Assembly: GCF_900312815.1 (NCBI RefSeq)
Contig: NZ_OMPE01000009.1
Location: 310,001 to 374,000 of the forward strand
Direction: 5' to 3'
DNA from: Aquimarina sp. AU474
Lineage (GTDB): Bacteria > Bacteroidota > Bacteroidia > Flavobacteriales > Flavobacteriaceae
DNA: 64,000 nt
Shown piece after piece: positions 1 through 7,511 of the stretch. The notes under the pieces were generated by a model that had not been told where the DNA came from, did not search any database, and saw only the letters and a program-made list of their open reading frames with translations. The position numbers and the translations under genes were made by a program. How positions within the stretch are numbered: the stretch's first letter is position 1; the number at the start of each line of letters is the position of its first letter.

Positions 1-113
1 ACCTTGACAGGATCAACTAGTGGATTAAGTCCATAACACAATTTTCTTACCCTCGCGGTAATCTTGTCAAACATAATTGGTTCTTTACGGCCATCTCTTT
101 TTACTACATACAT
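1..113 (-). CDS. nrdA: Ribonucleoside-diphosphate reductase large (alpha) subunit, N-terminal fragment
   Basis: Only the first 37 codons lie in the window; the gene runs off the left edge. The reverse complement from the ATG at 113 reads [20 protein letters not shown] and continues [19 protein letters not shown], the start of an ATP-cone domain as found at the N-terminus of class I ribonucleotide reductase alpha subunits. The alpha subunit carries the active site that reduces ribonucleoside diphosphates to deoxyribonucleotides. It lies 312 bp downstream of nrdB on the same strand, so the order is nrdB then nrdA. The identification rests on a short stretch, but the neighbour makes it nearly certain. 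Confidence 0.88.
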   Translation of the reverse strand, partial: MYVVKRDGRKEPIMFDKITARVRKLCYGLNPLVDPVK

Positions 114-425
114 ACTTCTTTTTGGTTTTTAAAACTTCCTTCTATTGAAGGAATTGATGTTAATTTGTGTTACTATGTTCTCAATCAAAAGTCAAAAAAT
201 TACAGCCACCTTACCCCCTATAGATAAGGTAATAAAAGCCTCTACTCAAAGAGCACTTTATTTATGAATGTAATCTAAATTATATGACTTTCGTCCCTTT
301 TTGTTTTATTGTAAAAGTTCGTTCTTAATGAACCTTATCAAACTGAGCTAATCTGAATTAAACAGAAGAAACGTTTTTGATTAGCTCAGAATGAATATAT
401 TTTTATTTTGAAAGATTTTTAAGGA
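114..425. other. Gene-free spacer between nrdB and nrdA
   Basis: AT-rich 312-bp spacer. It holds a perfect 11-bp inverted repeat (343-353 and 379-389, listed separately) 37 bp past the nrdB stop. I see no open reading frame of note and no clear -7 box for nrdA, so nrdA is probably read through from nrdB or from a promoter I cannot recognise. Confidence 0.5.
343..389 (-). promoter_or_regulatory. Inverted repeat in the nrdB-nrdA spacer
   Basis: Arms CTGAGCTAATC (343-353) and GATTAGCTCAG (379-389) are perfectly complementary over 11 bp around a 25-nt loop. In the nrdB-nrdA transcript it would form a hairpin just after nrdB. There is no clean T-run after the downstream arm, so an intrinsic terminator is not obvious. 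A processing or stabilising hairpin, or a partial attenuator setting the nrdB:nrdA ratio, are both possible. Confidence 0.45.
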
Positions 426-1403
426 TTAAAAATCGGCATCAAAACTTATTTTATTCTCTCCGGTATCGTTATTAAGCACTCCCGCTTTTTGATATTCTGA
501 AACTCGTTTTTCAAAGAAATTTGTTTTCCCTTGCAATGAGATCATATCCATAAAATCAAATGGATTCGCAGTTCCATATTCTTTTTCACATTCTAATTCT
601 ACTAATAATCTATCTGTAACAAATTCTAGATATTGCGTCATGAGTTTCGAATTCATACCTATCAAACTAGCAGGAAGAGACTCTGTAATAAACTCTCTTT
701 CTATATTTAAAGCATCTACGATAATTTCTTTAATTCTTTCTTTTGGCACTTTATTTACCAAATGCTTATTATGTAGATGAACCGCAAAATCACAATGCAC
801 TCCTTCATCTCTAGAAATTAACTCGTTAGAAAAAGTAAGTCCTGGCATTAATCCACGTTTCTTTAACCAAAATATTGAGCAAAATGCTCCCGAAAAGAAA
901 ATACCTTCTACGGCAGCAAAAGCAATCAATCGCTCTGCAAAAGAATCAGAATCGATCCACTTAAGTGCCCAATCCGCTTTTTTCTTTATGGCAGGAAAAT
1001 TTTCGATAGCATTAAATAAGATATCTTTTTCTTTTTCATCTTTTACATATGTATCAATAAGTAAAGAATAGGTTTCAGAATGAATATTTTCCATCATGAT
1101 CTGAAAACCATAGAAAAACTTAGCTTCACTATACTGTACTTCATTCACAAAATTTTCTGCTAGATTTTCATTTACAATTCCATCTGAAGCAGCAAAAAAA
1201 GCTAATATGTGTTTAATGAAATAACGTTCATCATTGTTAAGCTTAGTCGACCAATCAGTTATATCTTGATGTAAATCGATTTCTTCAGCCGTCCAAAAAC
1301 TCGCTTCTGATTTTTTATACCACTCCCAAATATCATGGTGTTGAATAGGAAAAATCACAAATCGGTCTTTATTTTCTTGCAAAATTGGTTCTACGGCACT
1401 CAT
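426..1403 (-). CDS. nrdB: Ribonucleoside-diphosphate reductase small (beta) subunit, class Ia
   Basis: 325 aa, ferritin-like diiron subunit that generates the tyrosyl radical used by NrdA. All metal ligands can be placed by spacing against E. coli R2: Asp74, Glu105, His108 (in MENIHSE), Glu166, Glu200 and His203 (in RDEGVH). The radical Tyr is Tyr112, at the canonical +4 from His108. The C-terminus ends FDADF, very like the eukaryotic R2 tail that docks into the alpha subunit, so this is the eukaryote-like R2 branch common in Bacteroidota. It is the first gene of a nrdB-nrdA unit. A degenerate -7 box (GATCTTTG, minus strand, 1455-1462) and a tandem 10-bp repeat lie upstream. Confidence 0.96.
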   Translation of the reverse strand: MSAVEPILQENKDRFVIFPIQHHDIWEWYKKSEASFWTAEEIDLHQDITDWSTKLNNDERYFIKHILAFFAASDGIVNENLAENFVNEVQYSEAKFFYGFQIMMENIHSETYSLLIDTYVKDEKEKDILFNAIENFPAIKKKADWALKWIDSDSFAERLIAFAAVEGIFFSGAFCSIFWLKKRGLMPGLTFSNELISRDEGVHCDFAVHLHNKHLVNKVPKERIKEIIVDALNIEREFITESLPASLIGMNSKLMTQYLEFVTDRLLVELECEKEYGTANPFDFMDMISLQGKTNFFEKRVSEYQKAGVLNNDTGENKISFDADF

Positions 1404-1796
1404 CTCGATTTTTTTAGCTGTTTTTTAAGAATATTTTCCTTTTTAAGGGTCTTACAAAGATCAAAAAATAGGCTAAAAGTTCTACTTAAAGTTAACAAAC
1501 GTTTTCAACAAAGTTTTCAACACGAAGTGAATTCACCTAAAAACAGAGTGTTTCTTAAGTCATATTTAAAAACCTGTATATCAATGAATTAAATGGTTTC
1601 AAAAAAACAAAAAACTCTTGTCACTATTATTAAAAAACGCCTATTTTTCAGTTGCTAACCGTGTTTTTTAAACAAAAAATCAGGGAGTCTTAAAAACATC
1701 AAATTACGGCATTCCCGTAACGCCAAAAAAGTCATTTTTTTAACAAAAAAAAGAAGAGATTTGAACAAAAAAGTCCAAAAAGAAGAAATTAAGAGT
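1404..1796. other. Gene-free region upstream of nrdB
   Basis: 393 bp, AT-rich. It holds the presumed nrdB promoter: a degenerate -7 box at 1455-1462 on the minus strand, and two copies of GTTTTCAACA (1501-1510 and 1513-1522). A short palindrome GTGAATTCAC follows at about 1528-1537. The long poly-A/T tracts at 1600-1790 separate it from the end of the DUF3109 gene. An 85-codon frame on the plus strand here looks fortuitous. Confidence 0.5.
1501..1522. repeat. Tandem 10-bp repeat upstream of nrdB
   Basis: GTTTTCAACA occurs at 1501-1510 and again at 1513-1522, 12 bp apart start to start. It lies about 40 bp upstream of the possible nrdB -7 box. The placement suits a regulator-binding site, but the sequence is not one I can match to the NrdR box. 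Confidence 0.4.
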
Positions 1797-2366
1797 TTAC
1801 TTTTTTAAAGTTGCAGCGACTTTTTCAAGTTCGATATACCAATTTTTGCCAAATTTTCTAATCAAGGCTTCTTTTACAAACTTATAAATAGGAACCTGCA
1901 ATTCTTTTCCTAGTGCGCATGCATCATCACAGATTTCCCATTTATGATAGTTCACCGCAGAAAATTCTGTGTAATTTTGAACTCTCACTGGATATAAATG
2001 ACAAGAGATTGGTTTTTTCCAATCTATATCCCCTTGATTATATGCTTCCTCAATAGCACACATCGCAGTTCTTTTATTATCAAAAATTACATATGCACAA
2101 TCTGCACCATCGATTAATGGAGTTTCTAACTCACCATTTTCTGTTTTAATATGTGTTCCTTGCTGCTCAATCGATGCTATACCCTCTTTGCGTAAGTATG
2201 GCTTAACAATAGGGTAAATTTCTTTAAGCTTAAGTGTTTCGGATTCTTCAAGAGGCGCCCCCGCTTCTCCATCAATACAACATGCGCCTTTACAGGCAGA
2301 GAGATTACAGACAAATTCTTTTTCTATAATATCTTCAGAAACGATCGTTTTTCCTAATTGAAACAT
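1797..2366 (-). CDS. DUF3109 family cysteine-cluster protein
   Basis: 189 aa, a full-length match in pattern to the DUF3109 family common in Bacteroidota. The N-terminal half carries the cysteine cluster Cys20, Cys25, Cys29, Cys30 (CNLSACKGACC), and further cysteines follow in DGADCAY, TAMCAIEE, SCHLYPVR and EICDDACALG. Such clusters are thought to bind Zn or Fe-S, and the family is related to YkgJ-type proteins. No enzymatic role is established. There is no signal peptide, so it is probably cytosolic. It is transcribed alone, divergently from the MarC gene. A TATCTTTG box ends only 4 nt before the ATG. Confidence 0.88.
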   Translation of the reverse strand: MFQLGKTIVSEDIIEKEFVCNLSACKGACCIDGEAGAPLEESETLKLKEIYPIVKPYLRKEGIASIEQQGTHIKTENGELETPLIDGADCAYVIFDNKRTAMCAIEEAYNQGDIDWKKPISCHLYPVRVQNYTEFSAVNYHKWEICDDACALGKELQVPIYKFVKEALIRKFGKNWYIELEKVAATLKK

Positions 2367-2370
2367 ACAG

Positions 2371-2378
2371 CAAAGATA
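2371..2378 (-). promoter_or_regulatory. -7 promoter box of the DUF3109 gene
   Basis: TATCTTTG on the minus strand fits the Bacteroidota consensus TAnnTTTG exactly. It ends 4 nt before the start codon at 2366, so the transcript would be leaderless or nearly so. A TTG trimer lies upstream but not at the usual spacing. Confidence 0.5.
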
Positions 2379-2447
2379 ATTTTTATGCGCAATAATTTTT
2401 ACAGTTTATTCACCTTTTTATAATACCTTTATTAAATAAAGTCTATT

Positions 2448-2455
2448 TACATTTG
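2448..2455 (+). promoter_or_regulatory. -7 promoter box of the MarC gene
   Basis: TACATTTG matches TAnnTTTG exactly and lies 25 bp before the ATG at 2481. No clear -33 TTTG is visible at the usual distance. Confidence 0.45.
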
Positions 2456-2480
2456 TATAAATTTTTGAAACCATCATCAC

Positions 2481-3053
2481 ATGAATTTCGACCTTAAAGA
2501 AATATTAACCGCTAGTATGATCTTATTTGCGGTTATAGATATTATAGGAAGTATTCCTATAATTATTGATCTGCGAAAAAAAGTAGGACATATCCAAAGT
2601 GAAAAAGCCTCAATAGTCGCGGCCATTTTAATGATTCTTTTCTTATTTGTTGGTAAAGAAATTCTAAGTTTAATTGGTATAGATGTAAATTCATTTGCAG
2701 TGGCAGGTTCATTTATCATATTTTTCTTGGCCATAGAGATGATATTAGGAATTCAATTATACAAAGATGATGCTCCTGAGACTGCTGCAGTTGTACCATT
2801 AGCCTTTCCGTTAATTGCGGGAGCCGGAACAATGACTTCTATACTTTCTTTACGAGCAGAGTATCACACTATTAATATAGTTATCGCAATTGTAATCAAT
2901 ATTATTTTTGTGTATGCTGTATTAAAATCTTCGGCTAAAATTGAAAAAATAATAGGTAAGCAAGGGATAAATGTAGTTCGAAAGATTTTTGGGGTTATTT
3001 TGTTAGCTATCGCCGTTAAATTATTTGCTACCAATATCAAAGGCTTATTCTAA
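2481..3053 (+). CDS. MarC family integral membrane protein
   Basis: 190 aa with about six hydrophobic segments and the family signature PLAFPLIAGAGTMTS near residues 107-121. MarC (NAAT) proteins are inner-membrane proteins once linked to multiple antibiotic resistance. That link was later withdrawn for E. coli MarC, and the substrate is unknown. The start at 2481 gives a short hydrophilic N-terminus followed directly by the first helix. It is followed after 32 bp by a small membrane protein on the same strand, so the two may be co-transcribed. Confidence 0.92.
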   Translation: MNFDLKEILTASMILFAVIDIIGSIPIIIDLRKKVGHIQSEKASIVAAILMILFLFVGKEILSLIGIDVNSFAVAGSFIIFFLAIEMILGIQLYKDDAPETAAVVPLAFPLIAGAGTMTSILSLRAEYHTINIVIAIVINIIFVYAVLKSSAKIEKIIGKQGINVVRKIFGVILLAIAVKLFATNIKGLF

Positions 3054-3085
3054 CACGATAAATAAACAGTTATAAATTATATATT

Positions 3086-3286
3086 TTGAAGTACTTTATT
3101 TACATATTAATTGTTATTGCTACTGGCTTAATGATCTACAACGCAACACATTTAGACTTTAACAACCTTTTTACTGGAGATAGTAAAACAGCACTAATTG
3201 GTGTTTTTGCACCTGCCTGTGTTATTGTATTAATGTCAATACTACTAATATCTAGAAAGATTCAGGAAAAGAAAAAAGCAAGATAG
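3086..3286 (+). CDS. Small two-helix membrane protein, unknown function
   Basis: 66 aa starting at a TTG codon (3086-3088), since no ATG is available before the first helix. Two hydrophobic segments (about residues 3-20 and 36-56) are joined by a polar loop, and the C-terminus is basic (RKIQEKKKAR). This is a typical small inner-membrane protein. It follows marC by 32 bp, which supports translation. I do not recognise the family. Confidence 0.65.
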   Translation: MKYFIYILIVIATGLMIYNATHLDFNNLFTGDSKTALIGVFAPACVIVLMSILLISRKIQEKKKAR

Positions 3287-3296
3287 GTTCTTTGTT

Positions 3297-3602
3297 TTAG
3301 AACAAGAAAAAACAGGCTATAATTACCGGAGGTATAGATATTACCATCATAATCATAAAAAAATTATGTAATTTCCTGAATAACAGCGCTCTTTTTAGTG
3401 ATTTTTTAAGTTTCATATCATCAGAACTTGTCATATGTTCTCTGATTATATCTGCAGAAACGTAGGAGGTGTCTACCAAAATATCGTGTCTTAGAAAAAT
3501 AGATGCGCTATTATCCAGCAACCTAAAAGCTACAGCTATAATAAAGAAAAAAAGCGGAGAACAGATTGCAATGGCAACCAAATATTCTTTTAACTCTGAC
3601 AT
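3297..3602 (-). CDS. Small membrane protein, unknown function
   Basis: 101 aa with a hydrophobic segment near each end (about residues 8-27 and 79-99) and a charged middle region that contains a conserved-looking DDMKLKKSLKRALLFRKLHNF stretch ahead of the second helix. It sits 16 bp downstream of the S41 protease gene on the same strand, so it probably ends that operon (dCMP deaminase, protease, this gene). The family is not recognised. Confidence 0.65.
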   Translation of the reverse strand: MSELKEYLVAIAICSPLFFFIIAVAFRLLDNSASIFLRHDILVDTSYVSADIIREHMTSSDDMKLKKSLKRALLFRKLHNFFMIMMVISIPPVIIACFFLF

Positions 3603-3618
3603 ATATGGGCGTGTCTAA

Positions 3619-5202
3619 TTACTCATTTTCTGACAAGGATAACACTTTTTTGATCATCGCATCATCTTTGTTTATAATTCTTTCAAAAGCATTTGTACCA
3701 AATAATTGTTGGGCCATAGTAGCTTTTAAATATTTCTTTAATTGTTCTAAGTAATTTTTCAGTTCTATCTCTACCCCAATTCTTCTGGCATATTTCATAA
3801 AACCTTCGGCAAATTCATCTGTAATTACAATCTCGTTTTCAAAATTCTCTTTGGATAAGTCATTATAAAACACTCTCTTCTTATCTAGTTCTTCAAATAC
3901 GTATCGACCCATTCTCCCAGAACGCAACAAGTAATCTAACGTTTCCCCGACCCTTGTAGTATCTTTACTTACAAAAATATCTGGAATAATGCCACCACCA
4001 CCGTATACTGTTTTACCTGCTGGGGTTTTAAATTTTAAAGAATCTGCTACTTGAATACTATCCGCACTAAGCATTTCTCCATTTTTATAGCGCTCTAAAT
4101 ATTCATTGAAATACTCTTTGTTTCCGTTTTCATAAGGCTTTTGAATAGATCTACCTGTAGGTGTATAATACCTAGAAATCGTTAATCGGACTGCACTACC
4201 ATCTCCCAAAGCCATTTCTCTTTGCACCAAACCTTTCCCATACGACCGTCTTCCTACGATTGTACCTCTATCATTATCTTGAATGGCACCAGCAAAAATC
4301 TCACTTGCTGAAGCAGAGTTTTCATTAATTAACACATAAATCTTGCCTTCTTCAAAATCTCCTTTATTTGTTGCAAAATTATTTTCTATCGTTCCTTTTT
4401 TATTTTTGGTAAACATGATAAGCACATCATCTTTAAGGAATTCATCTGCCATTTTTAATGCAGGAGCTATAAACCCTCCTCCATTATCTCGAAGATCGAC
4501 AACTAAACTTTGAGCTCCTTCATTCCTTAAAGAGTCTAAAGCTCTTTTAAATTCTTTAAAAGTAGTTTCGGCAAATCGATTTATTTTAATATACCCTAAA
4601 TCATCATTAATTAGATAAGATGCATCAACACTTTTTAAAGGAACTCTGCCTCTTTTTACAACAACATCAAACACTCCTGTACCTTGGCGAAAAACTTTAA
4701 GTTGCACCTGGCTATTTAACTCACCTTTTAACTTATCTGCTAGTCTATCTCTTAATAAACTTTCACCAAACAAAGTATCGCTATCAGCCATCAAAATTCT
4801 ATCACCAGCTTTTATCCCAGATTTCTCGCTAGGACCTCCTTTGATCGTATTTATTACGGATATAGTATCTCTAAAAGAATAGTAGGTAACTCCAATCCCA
4901 ATAAAATCTCCTTGCATACTCTCGGTAATTCCCTCAAGTTCTTCTGGCGGGATATAGACTGAATGTGGGTCTAAATTTTCAAGAATACTATTAACCGTAA
5001 CATCAACAATACTATCGGTATTGATTTCATCAACATATTCATAATCGATATAATCAATTAGGCGATTTAATTTTTCTTTTTTGGCATTAGAAGAAAACAA
5101 CTTGGCAGAAGGGTTGCTAAAATTCAATTTACTACCTAAAAAGATTCCAGCTCCTACAGCTAATCCTAAAAACAAGGGTAAGTATTTTTTTGAATATCCC
5201 AT
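3619..5202 (-). CDS. S41 family C-terminal processing peptidase
   Basis: 527 aa serine protease of the tail-specific (CtpA/Prc) family, acting in the periplasm. In order: an N-terminal signal or anchor helix (about 7-23), a PDZ domain around 92-175 (start GDFIGIGVTY, loop GGPSEKSGIKAGD), then the S41 catalytic domain. By the 25-residue spacing of the Ser-Lys dyad seen in CtpB, the catalytic pair is Ser298 (in NSASASE) and Lys323 (in SYGKGLVQ). The LRDNGGG loop at 237-243 is also present. The C-terminal 130 residues are a helical extension typical of Bacteroidota members. Its ATG overlaps the stop of the upstream dCMP deaminase gene by one base (TAATG), so translation is probably coupled. Confidence 0.95.
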   Translation of the reverse strand: MGYSKKYLPLFLGLAVGAGIFLGSKLNFSNPSAKLFSSNAKKEKLNRLIDYIDYEYVDEINTDSIVDVTVNSILENLDPHSVYIPPEELEGITESMQGDFIGIGVTYYSFRDTISVINTIKGGPSEKSGIKAGDRILMADSDTLFGESLLRDRLADKLKGELNSQVQLKVFRQGTGVFDVVVKRGRVPLKSVDASYLINDDLGYIKINRFAETTFKEFKRALDSLRNEGAQSLVVDLRDNGGGFIAPALKMADEFLKDDVLIMFTKNKKGTIENNFATNKGDFEEGKIYVLINENSASASEIFAGAIQDNDRGTIVGRRSYGKGLVQREMALGDGSAVRLTISRYYTPTGRSIQKPYENGNKEYFNEYLERYKNGEMLSADSIQVADSLKFKTPAGKTVYGGGGIIPDIFVSKDTTRVGETLDYLLRSGRMGRYVFEELDKKRVFYNDLSKENFENEIVITDEFAEGFMKYARRIGVEIELKNYLEQLKKYLKATMAQQLFGTNAFERIINKDDAMIKKVLSLSENE

Positions 5203-5633
5203 TAATCGTCTAAATCCGTAATCTGTTCTATTTCTACTCCGGCTTTTTCAAGAAATTTAAGTCCAGAGTCATCTTTATATCCAACTTGATACACAATCCG
5301 TTTTATACCGGCCTGATGAATCAATTTACTACATTCTTTACATGGTGATAATGTTATATAGAGCGTTGCTCCTTTGCACGATTGTGTAGAAGATGCAACC
5401 TTAGAGATCGCATTAGCTTCTGCGTGTAATACATACCACTTTGTATATCCTTCTTCATCTTCACATGGATTTTCGAAACCCGTTGGAGTACCGTTAAATC
5501 CATCAGAGATGATCATTCTATCCTTAACAATAACCGCTCCAACTTTTTTTCTTTCACAATGTGATAATTTACCCCACTCTCTTGCTATTCGCAAGTAGGC
5601 TTTATCATATTTACGTTGCTTCTTTTTAGACAT
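5202..5633 (-). CDS. Deoxycytidylate (dCMP) deaminase, ComEB-like
   Basis: 143 aa cytidine/deoxycytidylate deaminase fold enzyme. It would deaminate dCMP to dUMP and so feed thymidylate synthesis. The zinc site is complete: His70 and the proton-shuttling Glu72 in HAEAN, and Cys98 and Cys101 in SPCKEC. The GFNGTPTGF loop (45-53) and the NPCEDE segment are typical of dCMP deaminases as opposed to riboflavin or cytidine deaminases. It is the first gene of a unit that continues into the S41 protease with a one-base overlap. That pairing is known from other flavobacteria, but no functional link is evident. Confidence 0.93.
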   Translation of the reverse strand: MSKKKQRKYDKAYLRIAREWGKLSHCERKKVGAVIVKDRMIISDGFNGTPTGFENPCEDEEGYTKWYVLHAEANAISKVASSTQSCKGATLYITLSPCKECSKLIHQAGIKRIVYQVGYKDDSGLKFLEKAGVEIEQITDLDD

Positions 5634-5719
5634 AGGGTAGAACGACTAATATTATCATAACAATCAAAGTACGAATATATTATTACCATGTGGCAAATAC
5701 AACCCAAATACACACTTAA

Positions 5720-6301
5720 TTACCATATTTTATTTGCAATAAGCATAGGGATAATCATTCCTATCACTATTGAAGATACAACCAGAACCCAATCTCGTTT
5801 CGAAAACCTTAAAACTGTTAGCGCTATAAAGCTAATTATAAACACAATTAAAACTACTAATATTTGAGCTACCTCTACCCCAAGTGAAAATCCCAGAATA
5901 CTCAAAAACTTAGAGCCCGAGCCACGAGTCATATTGAAAAAACTAGAAAAACCAAGGCCGTGTATTATCCCAAAGATTAATGTAATGACATAAAGAACAT
6001 TAATTCGATTACTAGAAGGTGTTTTATTTGCGGTTAATACATTAAATATACCAGTAACCAAAATAGTCACAAGAATCAAAAGTTCGACCAAATTTCTATT
6101 TACCGAAACCACATTATACGATGCTAAAAACATCGAAATAGTATGTCCTACAGTAAAAATGGTCACCAAGGTCAACACTCGCTTCCAATGACTAGCGTTA
6201 TAGGCTAGGGTTAACAAAACAAAAAACAATATATGATCATATGCATTTAAATCGAGCACATGTTTAAAGGCTAGACGTATATTAAACCAAAATTCTGACA
6301 T
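5720..6301 (-). CDS. HupE/UreJ-like membrane protein
   Basis: 193 aa with six or seven predicted transmembrane helices. The start is placed at the ATG at 6301 (MSEFWFNIRL), because 11 further in-frame codons back to 6334 add only a polar stretch. The motif AYDHILFFVLL near the N-terminus, VGHTISM, and GIIHGLGFSSFF in the middle are the metal-ligand-like His/Asp signatures of the HupE/UreJ family, linked elsewhere to nickel/cobalt or haem protein accessory roles. No urease or hydrogenase gene is nearby, and Bacteroidota often carry this protein alone, so the substrate is open. Confidence 0.85.
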   Translation of the reverse strand: MSEFWFNIRLAFKHVLDLNAYDHILFFVLLTLAYNASHWKRVLTLVTIFTVGHTISMFLASYNVVSVNRNLVELLILVTILVTGIFNVLTANKTPSSNRINVLYVITLIFGIIHGLGFSSFFNMTRGSGSKFLSILGFSLGVEVAQILVVLIVFIISFIALTVLRFSKRDWVLVVSSIVIGMIIPMLIANKIW

Positions 6302-6619
6302 AACTATAGATTTTGAGGATTGGCTAATGTACAATATAATACGAAAATGAAGAAATCCTTAATTCAATAATCTAAAAGCAAAAAACATGCATATTTATAT
6401 TTCAATATTGAGGGTATACATCTCACATTTTCAGGACTTAGTTGCAAATTCATCGATTTATACACATATTTTCAACCCTTTGAAAACGTTAAAAACAAAG
6501 GGTTTTTAAAGAAATCTCAAAATCTAGGGTAACATTTGTGTCAAAAACGCAACCTTTAGTAAACCAAAAAAGTATATTTTTGTCAACTGTCTCCTCCTAA
6601 ACTTATTAAAACACTAGTT
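6302..6619. other. Divergent intergenic region, HupE-like gene / secretion cluster
   Basis: 318 bp with no gene. It must hold promoters for the minus-strand HupE-like gene and for the plus-strand secretion cluster. The only recognisable element is the -7 box at 6575-6582. Short stretches such as TTTTCAACCCTTTGAAAACG (about 6469-6488) form a loose inverted repeat (TTTTCAA/TTGAAAA). Confidence 0.45.
6575..6582 (+). promoter_or_regulatory. Candidate -7 box for the secretion cluster
   Basis: TATTTTTG fits TAnnTTTG and lies 37 bp before the first gene of the cluster (ATG at 6620). No convincing -33 element is seen. As the following genes are tightly packed to 18228, this could drive all of them. 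Confidence 0.4.
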
Positions 6620-7027
6620 ATGAATGCTAAGATCTATAGGCTCAATGCTTTTAATCTTCAGGAAATGTTATTGGTATTGGCTATAATAGGAATCCTATTA
6701 TTGATTGCCCTACCTAATTTTTTGCCTTTAATAGCCCAAACAAAAGCACAAGAGGCAAAAATACAATTGAAGACCATAAGCAATATGGAAACTCAATATC
6801 GATATTTAAACTCCAAATATTCTGTTGATTTTAATGAAATAAATTATGAATCGCCTACAACAGTAAAAAATGGAGGCACTGCTAATTATGCCTATGAAAT
6901 CATAGAAGCTTCAGTCTCCAATTTTAAGGCTAGAGCTACCGCCGTGGTAGATTTTGATGGTGATGGGGTTTTTAATGTATGGGAAATCGATGAAAAAGGA
7001 AGTCCTAAACAAATTGTAAAAGATTAA
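6620..7027 (+). CDS. gspG: Major pseudopilin, GspG-like
   Basis: 135 aa. A 10-residue leader ends at Ala10 and is followed by FNLQEMLLVLAIIGILLLIA, a class III prepilin N-terminus with Phe at +1 and Glu at +5. The residue before the cut is Ala instead of the usual Gly. The C-terminal region DFDGDGVFNVWEID matches the calcium-binding loop of GspG-type major pseudopilins, where DxDGDG is followed by W/T-E-I. It would form the periplasmic pseudopilus that pushes substrate through the secretin. It is the first gene of the cluster, 1 bp ahead of its peptidase. Confidence 0.87.
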   Translation: MNAKIYRLNAFNLQEMLLVLAIIGILLLIALPNFLPLIAQTKAQEAKIQLKTISNMETQYRYLNSKYSVDFNEINYESPTTVKNGGTANYAYEIIEASVSNFKARATAVVDFDGDGVFNVWEIDEKGSPKQIVKD

Positions 7028-7028
7028 T

Positions 7029-7511
7029 ATGTTCATTTTTAAAGCACTTATCATACTTAATCTTGGGTGGATCGTTTATCAAGATCTTAAAAGTAGAGCT
7101 GTATACTGGTTTTTAATACCATCACTAATCGTGCAGCTAGGGTATTTGCATTACACAAACGTTCTTCAAACAAATTTCTTAAGTGCCATAATCATTAATA
7201 TAGGGATCATTTTTGCCATCATTTCTATCCTATATCTCTACGCTATTTTAAAAATTAAGAAACCCTTTTTTAAAGAAGTTTTTGGCCTTGGCGATATGCT
7301 ATTTTTCTTAGCTCTTGCGATTGCTTTCCCTACAATTACTTTTATTGTAGTTTTTGTTTTCTCTTTATTTTTTTCATTATTTCTGTGGTTAACTTTTAAA
7401 AACAAAAGCAAGTACCACACTTTACCCCTGGCAGGTTATATGGCTTTATTTTTAATACTAATTCTTATAGGAAACTGGTTAACAAATGCCGCTAATTTAT
7501 ATCTGATATAA
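7029..7511 (+). CDS. Prepilin peptidase (type IV leader peptidase, short form)
   Basis: 160 aa membrane aspartyl protease of family A24. The two catalytic aspartates are Asp19 in YQDLKSR and Asp89 in the GxGD motif GLGD (86-89), within about five to six transmembrane helices. At this length the cytoplasmic N-terminal methyltransferase domain of PilD/GspO is absent, so the mature pseudopilins may not be N-methylated by this enzyme. It would cut the leaders of the four or so prepilin-like proteins in the cluster. Its stop overlaps the next ATG by one base (TAATG). Confidence 0.92.
   Translation: MFIFKALIILNLGWIVYQDLKSRAVYWFLIPSLIVQLGYLHYTNVLQTNFLSAIIINIGIIFAIISILYLYAILKIKKPFFKEVFGLGDMLFFLALAIAFPTITFIVVFVFSLFFSLFLWLTFKNKSKYHTLPLAGYMALFLILILIGNWLTNAANLYLI

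Noticed and set aside
1335..1592. 85-codon plus-strand frame at the 5' end of nrdB
   Set aside because: It starts antisense inside nrdB, has low-complexity composition and no protein-like features.
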